A stretch of DNA of 64,000 bases from Allopusillimonas ginsengisoli (GCA_005239165.1 RAPG01000001.1:558001-622000); one strand, 5' to 3'; numbered from the stretch's first letter, positions 47,805 to 57,155 are shown. Made by a program: numbers and translations. Notes: a model not told the origin generated them from the sequence alone.

Positions 47805-48854
47805 TTAGGGGCGATCTTGCCAACCCTGCACAAATACGCCGGCTGACTGACGCTTTCCGCCTGCTTTCTGTATCTCTAGCAAACGCAACAGACCGTCAGC
47901 CGTGACAATGTCTACCCCTTCGGGGCCGGCATACACCACACTGCCTGGCGTCGCACTGTCACCCGATGCGATCTCGGTAGCCGAGTCTGCGCCAGAGCCT
48001 GCCTGCTGCACCCCGGTGGATGAACCGTCTGATGCAGCATCAGCGTGATTTTCGCGAGTGTCGTGCCCAGCTTCCAGCGCCACCGCATTCCATACTTTAA
48101 CGGGTTCAGCAAGCCCTGGAAGATGCAGCGTGGCACCCGGCACAGGATTAAACGCACGAACCCGCCGGGCCAGCTCACGCGCTGGCCGGGAAACATCAAG
48201 TGGTGATTCAAGCTTGCTAAGCTTGTCGGCGTATGTCACACCCAGCTCTGGCTGAGGAACAGGCGCCAATGTGCCATGTGTCAGCGCATCAATGGCTTCG
48301 ACGATGGCCCGCGCGCCTTCGGCAGCCAGTTCATCGTGCAGAATAGCCGCCGTATGCTGGTCAGAGATGGGGATTTCACGCCGCAACAGCATGTCGCCAG
48401 TGTCCAGGCCTTCATCCATTTGCATAATGGTAATGCCCGTATGCGTATCACCCGCCTCGATGGCGCGCTGGATGGGAGCTGCGCCGCGCCAGCGTGGCAG
48501 CAGGCTGGCATGGATATTAAAGCATCCGTGCGCTGGCAGCGTCAGCACCCATGAGGGCAATATAAGGCCATAAGCCGCCACCACCATGAGGTCAGGGCGC
48601 GCGTCGAGCAATGCCTGGCGTGCCGCCACCGCATCATCGGGGTACTTGCCATCGAGCCGCAGACTGCGTGGCTGGCAAACAGGGATTGCCGCAGCAGTGG
48701 CAGCCTGCTTGACGGCACTAGGTGTAAGTTTGAGACCCCGGCCCGACGGGCGGTCGGGTTGCGTCAAGACCAGCGGCACCTCGTGCCCGGCCTCAAGCAG
48801 GGAGCTAAGCGCTATTCGGGCGAATTCGGGCGTGCCTGCAAAAACAATGCGCAT
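47805..48854 (-). CDS. fmt: Methionyl-tRNA formyltransferase, with an extra C-domain insertion
   Basis: Fmt formylates initiator Met-tRNA. The 349-residue protein has [21 protein letters not shown], the catalytic block [21 protein letters not shown] and [14 protein letters not shown]. It is about 35 residues longer than usual because of a Ser/Ala/Gly/Asp-rich insertion (near residues 264-300, after [10 protein letters not shown] and before [13 protein letters not shown]) in the C-terminal OB-like domain. A terminator-like hairpin ends about 10 bases before the ATG. The order def-fmt-rsmB is standard. Confidence 0.92.
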   Translation of the reverse strand: MRIVFAGTPEFARIALSSLLEAGHEVPLVLTQPDRPSGRGLKLTPSAVKQAATAAAIPVCQPRSLRLDGKYPDDAVAARQALLDARPDLMVVAAYGLILPSWVLTLPAHGCFNIHASLLPRWRGAAPIQRAIEAGDTHTGITIMQMDEGLDTGDMLLRREIPISDQHTAAILHDELAAEGARAIVEAIDALTHGTLAPVPQPELGVTYADKLSKLESPLDVSRPARELARRVRAFNPVPGATLHLPGLAEPVKVWNAVALEAGHDTRENHADAASDGSSTGVQQAGSGADSATEIASGDSATPGSVVYAGPEGVDIVTADGLLRLLEIQKAGGKRQSAGVFVQGWQDRP

Positions 48855-48858
48855 AATG

Positions 48859-48887
48859 AAAAAACCGGTTCATGGTGGTGAACCGGT
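48859..48887 (-). terminator. Terminator-like hairpin directly upstream of fmt
   Basis: On the minus strand ACCGGTTCA, a six-base loop and TGAACCGGT form a nine-base stem followed by a six-T run (plus-strand A6 at 48859-48864) and then the fmt ATG about 10 bases on. It lies between def and fmt, so it could attenuate read-through. No clear ribosome site other than this segment precedes fmt. Confidence 0.7.
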
Positions 48888-48953
48888 CATATTACCAAGC
48901 ATGGACACGGGTGTGGGCCGGGGCGGCTTGCAGCCAGGGCCCACACACCGGCG

Positions 48954-49466
48954 TCAGGCTTTTAAAGCCTCGCGCTCTTGCTTGCGCAGACGTGTTTTGA
49001 TGCGGTTTTGCTTGAGCACGGACAGGTATTCAACAAACACTTTTCCCAGAAGATGGTCAAGTTCGTGCTGCACACATACAGCCAGCAGACCGTCAGCCTC
49101 GAATTCGAAGGGCTCGCCGTTTTCATTAAGTGCTTTGACACGGATGCTGGCTGCGCGCTCTACCTCGTCGTATACACCGGGCACCGACAGACAGCCCTCT
49201 TCGTATACCTGGACTTCGTCGCTTTTCCAGGTAATTTCGGGATTGATGAGTACACGCAGGTCGTCGCCATTTTCAGACACATCAATAACCACGACACGTT
49301 CGTGCACATCAACCTGGGTTGCGGCCAGGCCGACGCCAGGTGCATCGTACATGGTTTCAGCCATGTCACGCACCAGCTGGCGAATGCGGTCGTCAACCAC
49401 CTCAACGGGGCGGGCAACCTTGTGCAGGCGCGCATCAGGGTAGCGAAGAACAGGAAGAATAGCCAT
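48954..49466 (-). CDS. def: Peptide deformylase
   Basis: Def removes the N-formyl group from new proteins. The 170-residue protein has [15 protein letters not shown], motif 1 [12 protein letters not shown], motif 2 [13 protein letters not shown] with the metal Cys, and motif 3 [15 protein letters not shown] with the HExxH zinc site. It is divergent from dprA by 149 bp. Confidence 0.95.
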   Translation of the reverse strand: MAILPVLRYPDARLHKVARPVEVVDDRIRQLVRDMAETMYDAPGVGLAATQVDVHERVVVIDVSENGDDLRVLINPEITWKSDEVQVYEEGCLSVPGVYDEVERAASIRVKALNENGEPFEFEADGLLAVCVQHELDHLLGKVFVEYLSVLKQNRIKTRLRKQEREALKA

Positions 49467-49615
49467 TTAAAAGTCTCGATAATGCAGGTAATTTACGCTT
49501 ATATGATAAATCAAACTTCAACTTTTGACTGTACAGTACGCAAGAAGTTCATAGCCGGCATGCCTGCTGGCTCTTGTATGTGTCACACTAAGGCATGCCC
49601 AACCGTCAATAAGCC

Positions 49616-50845
49616 ATGCCTGTTCATTTGCCCATTGAAGAGCTTCGCGCCTGGATACGTCTCTCACTAGAACCGGGGCTTGGCCCCGTTCAGGCCAGAC
49701 AACTGCTGGCCACGGCCGGCCTGCCGCATGATGTGTATGACCAATCGGCGGCGGCGCTCAGCAAAGCCGTGCCCGAGGCGATGGCACGGCAACTGACACA
49801 CAGCCCTGATGCACGTACCGTGGCCAGCATCGACGCCACCCTGGCCTGGCTGGCGCAACCCCGCCATCATGTATTGACACTGGCTGACCCCACCTACCCG
49901 GCCAGCCTGCTTGACACCCATGACCCACCCTTACTGCTGTACGTCAACGGCAATCCCGCCCTGCTTTCACGCCCCGCCATTGCCATCGTCGGTGCGCGCA
50001 GCGCCAGCCCCGCAGGCCAGGACAATGCCCGCGCGTTTTCCCGATTTCTGGCCGGTGCAGGCTGGTGCATTGTCAGCGGCCTGGCTGAGGGCATTGATGC
50101 GGCCGCCCATGAAGGCGCTCTGCAGGCCGGCCCCGAAGGCGGCGCCACGGTTGCGGTCCTGGGAACCGGCATAGACATTGTGTATCCGGCGCGCAATTTG
50201 CAACTGGCCCACCAGATCGCCGAACACGGCGCGCTGGTGTCTGAATTCCCTCTGGGCACGCGGGCCATCAAACATCAGTTTCCACGACGCAACCGGCTTG
50301 TGGCCGGCATGGCCCGAGGCGTGCTGGTGGTTGAAGCGGCCAGGCAAAGCGGTTCGCTGATTACCGCACGCCTGGCCGGAGAACTGGGCCGTGAGGTGTT
50401 TGCCATACCCGGATCGATTCACTCTCCGCTATCGCGCGGTTGTCATGCACTCATACGTCAGGGTGCGAAACTGGTCGAGTCAGGGCAAGACATTCAAGAT
50501 GAACTCGGTCAGCCAGGCGGTAACACCCTTCCCCGCGATCGTGACGTTGATCACGGCAAGTCTGGCCGGCAATCCCGCGACCATAACGCTGATCACAGCA
50601 GGCCCGACCGGCAACCTCACCTGCGTGCGACTAAGGCAAGGGCCGCTGCTCCGTCTGAGCACGCACCGGCCTCAGTACCTGCCCGGGTACTTGAAGCACT
50701 TGGGCATGACCCTGTACATGTAGATCTTCTGGTTACGCGCACAGAGATTGCTTTGCCCGAGCTGCAGGCCGCATTGCTAAAGCTCGAACTGTCTGATGCC
50801 GTGGCACGCCTGCCAGATGGCCGCTACCAGCGCAGGCAGCCTTAG
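49616..50845 (+). CDS. dprA: DNA-processing protein DprA
   Basis: DprA loads RecA on single-stranded DNA taken up in transformation. The 409-residue protein has an N-terminal SAM-like region (LSLEPGLGPVQARQLLATAG) and a Rossmann core with AIVGARSASPAGQDNARAF, SGLAEGIDAAAHEGAL, HQFPRRNRLVAGMARGVLVV and ARQSGSLITARLAGELGREV. A His/Arg/Asp-rich linker (about 300-345) precedes a C-terminal winged-helix DprA domain (HDPVHVDLLVTRTEIALPEL). comF also in the window fits a competence potential. Confidence 0.92.
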   Translation: MPVHLPIEELRAWIRLSLEPGLGPVQARQLLATAGLPHDVYDQSAAALSKAVPEAMARQLTHSPDARTVASIDATLAWLAQPRHHVLTLADPTYPASLLDTHDPPLLLYVNGNPALLSRPAIAIVGARSASPAGQDNARAFSRFLAGAGWCIVSGLAEGIDAAAHEGALQAGPEGGATVAVLGTGIDIVYPARNLQLAHQIAEHGALVSEFPLGTRAIKHQFPRRNRLVAGMARGVLVVEAARQSGSLITARLAGELGREVFAIPGSIHSPLSRGCHALIRQGAKLVESGQDIQDELGQPGGNTLPRDRDVDHGKSGRQSRDHNADHSRPDRQPHLRATKARAAAPSEHAPASVPARVLEALGHDPVHVDLLVTRTEIALPELQAALLKLELSDAVARLPDGRYQRRQP

Positions 50846-50929
50846 CGGCCGCGCTCTCACTTACAGGCTAAAATCAGTTCAGGCGGGCTCGAGACACCCG
50901 CAGCGCCCCATTATTAAAGGAACACAGCC

Positions 50930-51817
50930 ATGTCATTGCCGGATAAAGTCAAAATTGTTGAGGTGTCGCCGCGCGATGGCCTGCAGAACGAAAAAAGTTT
51001 CATTGACACTGCTATAAAAATTGAGCTGGTAGACCGGCTTTCACAGGCAGGGTTCGCCAACGTTGAAGCCGTATCATTTGTTTCGCCAAAGTGGGTGCCA
51101 CAAATGGCTGACGGTGCCGAGGTCATGGCCGGCATACACCGCCGCCCCGGCACAATTTACTCAGCCCTCACACCCAATATGCGCGGCCTGGAGGCGGCCC
51201 TGGCCGCCGGCGTGGATGAAGTGGTTATTTTTGGCGCTGCCAGCGAAGCGTTCTCACAAAAAAACATCAACTGCAGCATTGAAGAATCCATCGCCCGGTT
51301 CGAGCCCGTGGCGCAAGCGGCCAAAGAGGCCGGCCTGCGCCTGCGCGGCAGCATCAGCTGTGCGCTGGGCTGTCCTTACCAGGGCGAAACGCCGATCGCA
51401 TCCACGGTTAATGTTGCCCGCCGCTTTCTGGCGCTGGGCTGCGACGAAATCGACGTGGCCGACACCATAGGGGTGGGCACGGCCCGCCGTGTTGGCGAAG
51501 TAATGCGTGCCGTTACAGAGGTAGTCGATGCCTCACGTGTCGCTGGTCACTTTCATGACACTTACGGGCAGGCATTGGCAAATATTCTGGCCGCCATGCA
51601 GGCCGGCATACAAATTTTTCACAGCTCGGTGGCTGGTCTGGGCGGTTGCCCTTATGCCAAAGGTGCGACGGGCAACGTGGCCACTGAAGACGTGCTGTAC
51701 ATGCTGCACGGCATGGGTATAGAAACTGGTGTAGATCTTGACGCTGTTGTTGACATCGGCCAATGGATTTCCGGCCATGTCGGCAAAAAACCGCCAGCCG
51801 GGCGGGCAACGCGATGA
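50930..51817 (+). CDS. mvaB: Hydroxymethylglutaryl-CoA lyase
   Basis: This enzyme splits HMG-CoA to acetyl-CoA and acetoacetate at the end of leucine catabolism. The 295-residue protein has KIVEVSPRDGLQNEKSFI, the metal-binding HFHDTYGQALANIL and the signature SVAGLGGCPYAKGATGNVAT with the catalytic Cys. No other leucine degradation genes are adjacent. It ends 26 bp before a small membrane-protein gene on the same strand. Confidence 0.92.
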   Translation: MSLPDKVKIVEVSPRDGLQNEKSFIDTAIKIELVDRLSQAGFANVEAVSFVSPKWVPQMADGAEVMAGIHRRPGTIYSALTPNMRGLEAALAAGVDEVVIFGAASEAFSQKNINCSIEESIARFEPVAQAAKEAGLRLRGSISCALGCPYQGETPIASTVNVARRFLALGCDEIDVADTIGVGTARRVGEVMRAVTEVVDASRVAGHFHDTYGQALANILAAMQAGIQIFHSSVAGLGGCPYAKGATGNVATEDVLYMLHGMGIETGVDLDAVVDIGQWISGHVGKKPPAGRATR

Positions 51818-51843
51818 CCGCCAAAAAAACCGCCTGAACACGT

Positions 51844-52320
51844 ATGGTTCCGCACCCACCGGGCCCCCTCGCCGACGAGCACAGCCTGCTGATTGAGCAG
51901 ATCGGGCCACTGCCAATCAGGGGCAAAGCCTGGCCCACCTGGATCAAAGTGCTCGCTGTGATCATCATGGTGATGATAGGCATTCAGATTGTTTATACGG
52001 CTTCCGGCCCCATAGGGCACTCGATCAGCCCCATGGTGTCAGGCAGCATTATTCTGTGTTTTCTTGGTCTGGTGGTACTTACCCGTTACATGCTGGTGTC
52101 GGTAACCACGATTACCGAAACGGGCATTCAGCAATCGTGGCTGGGCCGGCGCGAGGTGGCCTGGGAAGACATTCAGTTTGCAAAGTTTGTGCCGCTGCTG
52201 GCATCCAAACGACTGATTTGTTTTACCCGCCGAGGACGTCCGGTGAGCTTTCAGGCAGGCACGCGCGAGCTGCAGACCGCTTTTGCGTATATTTCGCTGG
52301 TATACCGGCGCCGCCGCTAG
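51844..52320 (+). CDS. Small membrane protein with PH-like domain, unknown
   Basis: The 158-residue protein has two hydrophobic segments (WIKVLAVIIMVMIGIQIVYTA and VSGSIILCFLGLVVLTRYML). A short beta-rich region follows (ITETGIQQSWLGRREVAWEDIQ, LICFTRRGRPVSFQAG), which resembles the bacterial PH-domain proteins that display a helix-sheet fold on the cytoplasmic face. No catalytic motif is visible. It is convergent with the binding-protein gene downstream and may be co-transcribed with mvaB. Confidence 0.65.
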   Translation: MVPHPPGPLADEHSLLIEQIGPLPIRGKAWPTWIKVLAVIIMVMIGIQIVYTASGPIGHSISPMVSGSIILCFLGLVVLTRYMLVSVTTITETGIQQSWLGRREVAWEDIQFAKFVPLLASKRLICFTRRGRPVSFQAGTRELQTAFAYISLVYRRRR

Positions 52321-52323
52321 GCA

Positions 52324-52347
52324 ACGCCGGTTGCAGCAAACCGGCGT
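52324..52347. terminator. Bidirectional hairpin between convergent genes
   Basis: ACGCCGGTT (52324-52332) pairs with AACCGGCGT (52339-52347) around a six-base loop. It fills the 33-bp gap between convergent stops. Neither side has a T-run, so termination strength is uncertain. Confidence 0.45.
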
Positions 52348-52353
52348 ACCGCG

Positions 52354-53370
52354 TTACCTGATGGGCAAACCGTACATAAGCCCACCGTCTGTCCACAAGG
52401 CATTCAGGCCCCGCTGGATCTTCAGCGGGCTGTCCAGCCCTACGGTGCGTTCAAAGCTTTCGCCATAATTGCCTACCTGCTTGATGATGTTGTAGGCCCA
52501 CTTTTCGTCAACGCCCATGTTTTTACCAGCGCCTTCGGTGACGCCAAGCAACCGCATAATATTGGGGTTGGTGCTTTTAAGCTGTTCATCGACGTTTTTG
52601 GAGGTAACCCCAAACTCTTCGGCATTAACCATGGCATTGAGCGACCACTTTACGATGTTGAGCCAGCGGTCATCGCCCTGGCGCACAAATGGCCCGAGTG
52701 GTTCTTTTGAAATAATTTCGGGCAACACCTGGTAGTCGTCAGGGTTAGACATTTTCGAAATACGAATAGACGCCAGACCGGACGCATCAGTGGTGAAGAC
52801 ATCACAGCGCCCGGCGGCAAACGCACTGACCACTTCATTGAACTGTTCAATAACCACGGGCTGGTATTTGACATTATGGGCGCGCGCCCAGTCGGCCATG
52901 GTGTTTTCGTTGGAGGTGCCCGTCTGCATGCACACTGACGCGCCATCCAGTTCTTTGGCGCTCTTTACGCCCAGCGACTTGTTAACCAGAAAGCCCTGGC
53001 CGTCATAGAAGTTGACGCCGGCTGCGATGGCGCCCAGTGCGGTATCACGCTGCTGCGTTACCGTGGTGTTGCGCGTCAGCAAATCGATCTCGCCAGACTG
53101 CAGGGCCGTAAAGCGTTGCTGCGAATTAAGAGGCACGGCCTTGAACTTGGACGCGTCGCCCAGCACCGCAGCTGCCACCGCGCGACACATATCGATGTCT
53201 AGCCCCTGCCATTCGCCTTTTGCATCAGGCGCAGAGAAACCCGCAAAGCCGGTTGTTACCCCGCAATGCAGAACGCCGCGGCTTTTGACGACGTCTAGTG
53301 TGTCGGCCTGTGCCGCCTGAAAGCCAGCCAGCAGCGCGACAGCGCCCACGGCATACCTGAAATAGCGCAT
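52354..53370 (-). CDS. Polar/general amino-acid ABC transporter binding protein (AapJ-like)
   Basis: The protein has 338 residues from the ATG at 53370 with GGGGA upstream. Signal peptide YAVGAVALLAGFQAAQA precedes VKSRGVLHCGVTTGFAGFSA, a signature of AapJ-type proteins, and GEWQGLDIDMCRAVAAAVLG. LLTRNTTVTQQRDTALG and YDGQGFLVNKSLG are also typical. It binds L-amino acids in the periplasm for an AapQMP-type permease. No permease or ATPase gene of that type is nearby, so the partner is encoded elsewhere or the protein works alone. Confidence 0.88.
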   Translation of the reverse strand: MRYFRYAVGAVALLAGFQAAQADTLDVVKSRGVLHCGVTTGFAGFSAPDAKGEWQGLDIDMCRAVAAAVLGDASKFKAVPLNSQQRFTALQSGEIDLLTRNTTVTQQRDTALGAIAAGVNFYDGQGFLVNKSLGVKSAKELDGASVCMQTGTSNENTMADWARAHNVKYQPVVIEQFNEVVSAFAAGRCDVFTTDASGLASIRISKMSNPDDYQVLPEIISKEPLGPFVRQGDDRWLNIVKWSLNAMVNAEEFGVTSKNVDEQLKSTNPNIMRLLGVTEGAGKNMGVDEKWAYNIIKQVGNYGESFERTVGLDSPLKIQRGLNALWTDGGLMYGLPIR

Positions 53371-53476
53371 AACATTCCCCTTTTTTGAAAACACGAAAGT
53401 TTTCCTGAATGTTACTTCAATCGGCCCGGGCGACAGTTTATAAGCTTATGCCACGGGCCAAAGACGCCACGGCCGT

Positions 53477-54751
53477 TTACTCGTAACTTCTGACGTCGTC
53501 GATGACCTTGCCGTCGTTTGGCAGACTGCCCACTGCGACGGGTTCAACGTTGACACGCAATTTGGTCAGTTCGCGCACAGAGTCTGCCAGCTGATCCAGA
53601 GTTTCAGGTTTGGATCCGTCCAGTTCGGCCTTGAGCACCATAACGTCGTTACCCATGCTGCCACTGACCACCAGACGAGCCTTGAGCACCTCGGGATGGC
53701 GCTTAAGCACACCCGCCACCTGGCCGGGGTGCACAAACATACCCCGCACTTTAGTGGTCTGGTCTGCCCGCCCCATCCAGCCCTTGATACGCAAATTCGT
53801 TCGCCCGCATGGCGACGAGCCTGCCAGGATGGCCGACAGATCACCCGTACCGAACCGGACCAGGGGGTAATCAGGGTTTAGTGTGGTCACCACCACCTCG
53901 CCCACCTCGCCGTCTGGTACTGGTTCGCCTGTGCCGGGCCGCACAATTTCCAGAATAATGTCTTCATTGACCACCAGCCCGTCACGTGCCTCTGTTTCGT
54001 AGGCCATCATGCCCAGGTCAGCACTGCCATAGGCCTGATAGCCCTCTATGCCATGCTCTGCAAACCAGGCACACAACGATGGTGGAAAGGCTTCGCCCGA
54101 AAACATGGCGCGTTTCAATGAGGGCAGCTCTACTTTCATTTGCGCCGCTTTTTCCAGAATTATCTTCAGAAAACTTGGGGTGCCGGTATAGGCGGCAGGC
54201 GCCAGATCGGCCATCGCCTGAACCTGCAATTCAGTCTGCCCGACACCGCCCGGGAACACAGTACAACCGAGCGCGTGCGCGGCGGTCTCCATCATAGAGC
54301 CCGCTGGCGTGAAGTGATAAGAGAAACAGTTATAAACCAGACCACCGTGCTCAAATCCAGCGGCATGCAGTGCACGTGCGAACCCCCAGTAATCGGGGCG
54401 CTGACTTTCAGGCTCATAGATAGGACCTGGCGAGGCAAACACACGGGCTGCGTCGCCCCAGCCTATGGCAGAAAACCCGCCAAAAACTCGTCTGCTTTCA
54501 GACTGCCCGGCGGCACCTGTGCCCTGCCTTGCTGCCAGCTGTGCCTGGAGCAGCTCGCTCTTGCGGATAACCGGGATACGATGCAGATCAGCCCGCTGTC
54601 GGATTGCATCCGGGTCAACACCCTGAAGCTGCTGCGCAATGGCCGGCGCACGGTCTTTGGCGCGTTGCAATGCCGCCGGAAGGCGTTCAAACAGCAAACG
54701 CTCGCGCTCGTCCGGGGGAGCGGCTTCGCGCTCCTCAAAAAAATGTCCCAT
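53477..54751 (-). CDS. PaaK-like AMP-dependent acyl-CoA ligase
   Basis: This 424-residue adenylate-forming enzyme resembles phenylacetate-CoA ligase: LHRIPVIRKSELLQAQ, AYTGTPSFLKIILEKA, YQAYGSADLGMMAYETEA, DYPLVRFGTGDLSAI, RADQTTKVRGMFVHPGQVA and the terminal Lys block PNDGKVIDD. The phosphate-binding loop reads FASPGPIYEPES (residues 105-116) instead of the usual SSGTTGxPT, a subgroup feature or an altered ATP site. It is 14 bp downstream of livF and closes the transporter operon, which suggests that it activates the imported acid. Confidence 0.83.
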   Translation of the reverse strand: MGHFFEEREAAPPDERERLLFERLPAALQRAKDRAPAIAQQLQGVDPDAIRQRADLHRIPVIRKSELLQAQLAARQGTGAAGQSESRRVFGGFSAIGWGDAARVFASPGPIYEPESQRPDYWGFARALHAAGFEHGGLVYNCFSYHFTPAGSMMETAAHALGCTVFPGGVGQTELQVQAMADLAPAAYTGTPSFLKIILEKAAQMKVELPSLKRAMFSGEAFPPSLCAWFAEHGIEGYQAYGSADLGMMAYETEARDGLVVNEDIILEIVRPGTGEPVPDGEVGEVVVTTLNPDYPLVRFGTGDLSAILAGSSPCGRTNLRIKGWMGRADQTTKVRGMFVHPGQVAGVLKRHPEVLKARLVVSGSMGNDVMVLKAELDGSKPETLDQLADSVRELTKLRVNVEPVAVGSLPNDGKVIDDVRSYE

Positions 54752-54765
54752 GATTATTCCTGTCG

Positions 54766-55596
54766 CTAGGCGAGCCAGCGTTTGCGTCGTCGATAGAACT
54801 TGGTGTCGCGGAAACTCTTGCGTTCACCGCTGGACACACCGAGATAGAATTCTTTTACATCTTCGTTTTCGGCCAGCTCTTTTGCTTCGCCGTCCATCAT
54901 CACACGGCCGTTTTCAAGAATGTAGCCATAGTCTGAATAGCGCAGCGCAATATTGGTGTTCTGCTCGGCCAGCAAAAAGCTGACACGCTCACGCTGGTTA
55001 AGGTCGCGCACAATCTCGAAAATTTCTTCGACAATTTGCGGCGCCAACCCCATTGAGGGCTCATCAAGCAAAATCATGTTGGGGTTGGCCATCAGCGCAC
55101 GGCCAATTGCCGTCATCTGTTGTTCGCCCCCTGAGGTGTAACCGGCCTGGCTGGTCCTGCGCTGCTTTAGCCGCGGAAAATACTGATACACCTTGTCCAG
55201 CGATGCACTCAGCTCGCCCCGGCTGATCTTGCGCGTATAAGCGCCTGTGTAAAGGTTTTCTTCAATGGTCAGATGGCCGAAACAATGCCGCCCTTCCATG
55301 ACCTGCACCACGCCGCGCTTGACGAGGTCGGCCGGCGTAAGCCTGTCGATGCGCTCGCCACGATAATCGATAGTGCCCTTGGTGACATCACCCCGTTCGG
55401 CACGCAGCAAATTGGACACTGCGCGCAGGGTCGTCGTCTTGCCTGCACCGTTGGCGCCCAGCAAGGCAACAATCTTGCCTTCAGGCACGCACAGCGATAC
55501 GCCTTTAAGTACCAGGATAACGTGGTTGTAGATGACTTCGATCCCGTTGACGTTCAGCAGAATAGTCTGCTCAGGCGTCTCGACATTCGCATTCAT
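54766..55596 (-). CDS. livF: Branched-chain-type ABC transporter ATP-binding protein LivF
   Basis: The 276-residue protein has Walker A GANGAGKTT, the Q-loop VQVMEGRHCFGHLTIEENLY, signature YTSGGEQQMTAIGRAL, Walker B MILLDEPSMGLAPQ and the switch LAEQN. LivF-type subunits pair with LivG to power the HAAT family. The C-terminus is extended (SSGERKSFRDTKFYRRRKRWLA) beyond the usual 235-240 residues. It lies 68 bp after the binding-protein gene, across a strong hairpin. Confidence 0.9.
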   Translation of the reverse strand: MNANVETPEQTILLNVNGIEVIYNHVILVLKGVSLCVPEGKIVALLGANGAGKTTTLRAVSNLLRAERGDVTKGTIDYRGERIDRLTPADLVKRGVVQVMEGRHCFGHLTIEENLYTGAYTRKISRGELSASLDKVYQYFPRLKQRRTSQAGYTSGGEQQMTAIGRALMANPNMILLDEPSMGLAPQIVEEIFEIVRDLNQRERVSFLLAEQNTNIALRYSDYGYILENGRVMMDGEAKELAENEDVKEFYLGVSSGERKSFRDTKFYRRRKRWLA

Positions 55597-55622
55597 GATT
55601 TGGGTTCCTGCCGTTGATTCGC

Positions 55623-55650
55623 CCGGCCGCCGGAAAATTCCGGCGGCCGG
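55623..55650. repeat. Strong GC hairpin between the binding-protein gene and livF
   Basis: CCGGCCGCCGGAA (55623-55635) and its exact complement (55638-55650) form a near-continuous 13-bp stem around AA. There is no T-run in the operon direction. It could block 3' exonucleases and keep more binding-protein mRNA than livF mRNA, as seen in other transporter operons. Confidence 0.7.
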
Positions 55651-55664
55651 TTCAGCGCGTCAGC

Positions 55665-56996
55665 CTAGCCTTCGCTTGCGCAGTCGCGTACTGTCAGCTT
55701 CTTTTCCTGAGCGTATTTGGCGCTCAGGTCTTTGATCAGCGGATCGACATATTTCTTGTCGGACTGATACCAGTCAGAAACCACGTTGAACTTCTTGCCA
55801 TCCCACTGGATAATGCGTGCCCAGTCGTCACCCATGTGGTCGGCGCATGTCGTCTTGACCGGCTGCATCAGCTTGCCAAAACCCAGCTCATCGAGACGCT
55901 CTTTGGTGAGGTTGAGGTTTTCCATGCCCCACTGCACTTGCTCAGGTGTCATGTGCTTGCCCTTGCCGTACTTCTCTTGTGCCGTGCGTATGGCTTCAAC
56001 CTGCAGCATCGAGATCATGAGGCCGCGGGTGTAGGCGATGGTGCCAAAGTACTTGCCATCATCATCTGTGCCCTGACCCTTGTCGTAGACATACTTTTTC
56101 AGGTCTTCATGCACTCGGCCATGCTCGGCACTGTTGTGAATGGTGATGCCGTTGTAGCCCTTGGCAACGTCCCCCAGATCCTGCACGTCGTTTTCGGAAC
56201 TGGCCCACCATATCGCATACATTTTGTCGCGCGGATAGCCCACGGCCTGCGCCTCACGGATTGCCGTTGGTGTCATGATGCCAGCACTCCACAGCAGCAC
56301 GTAATCAGGACGCTCTTTGCGAATCTGCAACCAGGTTGATTTTTGCTCCACGCCTGGTGCTGTTACCGGATACAGCAAGAGTTCAAAACCATTTTGCTCC
56401 GAACGGGCCTTGAGCAAATGAATAGGCTCTTTGCCATAGGGCGAATCGTGATAAACCAGCGCAATCTTCTTGCCCTTGAGTTTATCTTCGCCTCCGACCT
56501 TCTTGGCAATGTCCTGGATCATGACGTCGGCGGCAGTCCAGTATGAGCCCAGCAAGGGAAAGTTCCACTTGAACACCGTACCGTCGGCAGACTGCGACAG
56601 ACCATAGCCCATGGTGACCACAGAAACATGATCATTAAAGGCCTTATCGGTCACGGCAAAGGTAATTCCTGTGGACTGGGTATCAAAGCTCGATGCCCCG
56701 CCATTCTTGTCTTTCAGCCTTTCGTAGCACTCAACGCCTTTGTCTGTTGCATAAGCGGTTTCACACTCTTCATAGGTAATTTTGACGCCGTTAACGCCAC
56801 CGTCGCGTGCGTTGACTAGCTTGAGGTAATCCATTTTGCCGTCCGCCCATGGTATGCCCAGCGGTGCGAACGAACCCGTGCGGTAAGCGAGTAGCGGTAT
56901 GAACTGCTCGTCGGCTGCCGCGGCCGGCAACGAGGCCGTGGCCAGCGTGCCACCAACGGCAAGCAGAGCTACTGCCAATTTAATAGATAGTTTCAT
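55665..56996 (-). CDS. ABC transporter periplasmic binding protein, Leu/Ile/Val-like
   Basis: The protein has 443 residues from the ATG at 56996 with AGGAGG upstream. Signal peptide LSIKLAVALLAVGGTLATAS. Family 4 periplasmic-binding pattern: FIPLLAYRTGSFAPLGIPWADG, VNGVKITYEECETAYATDKGVECYERL, KGKKIALVYHDSPYGKEPIHLL, RPDYVLLWSAGIMTPTAIREAQ and WWASSENDVQDLGDVAKGYN. Length and sequence resemble HAAT receptors for aromatic or acyl compounds more than LivJ. It is the fifth gene of the minus-strand operon. Confidence 0.87.
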   Translation of the reverse strand: MKLSIKLAVALLAVGGTLATASLPAAAADEQFIPLLAYRTGSFAPLGIPWADGKMDYLKLVNARDGGVNGVKITYEECETAYATDKGVECYERLKDKNGGASSFDTQSTGITFAVTDKAFNDHVSVVTMGYGLSQSADGTVFKWNFPLLGSYWTAADVMIQDIAKKVGGEDKLKGKKIALVYHDSPYGKEPIHLLKARSEQNGFELLLYPVTAPGVEQKSTWLQIRKERPDYVLLWSAGIMTPTAIREAQAVGYPRDKMYAIWWASSENDVQDLGDVAKGYNGITIHNSAEHGRVHEDLKKYVYDKGQGTDDDGKYFGTIAYTRGLMISMLQVEAIRTAQEKYGKGKHMTPEQVQWGMENLNLTKERLDELGFGKLMQPVKTTCADHMGDDWARIIQWDGKKFNVVSDWYQSDKKYVDPLIKDLSAKYAQEKKLTVRDCASEG

Positions 56997-57155
56997 CTCC
57001 TGGTCCTCCTGAAGGTGTCTCAATGCACCGTTTATATGTGGCCGGTCGATCCGGGATGGCCCGGCCGGGTTACTGCCTTACAGACTGCTTTAAAAAACCT
57101 AACTGAACTGCGTAGTGACTGACAGGGCTAATGGCTGATGGTCCATAAACGCCGG

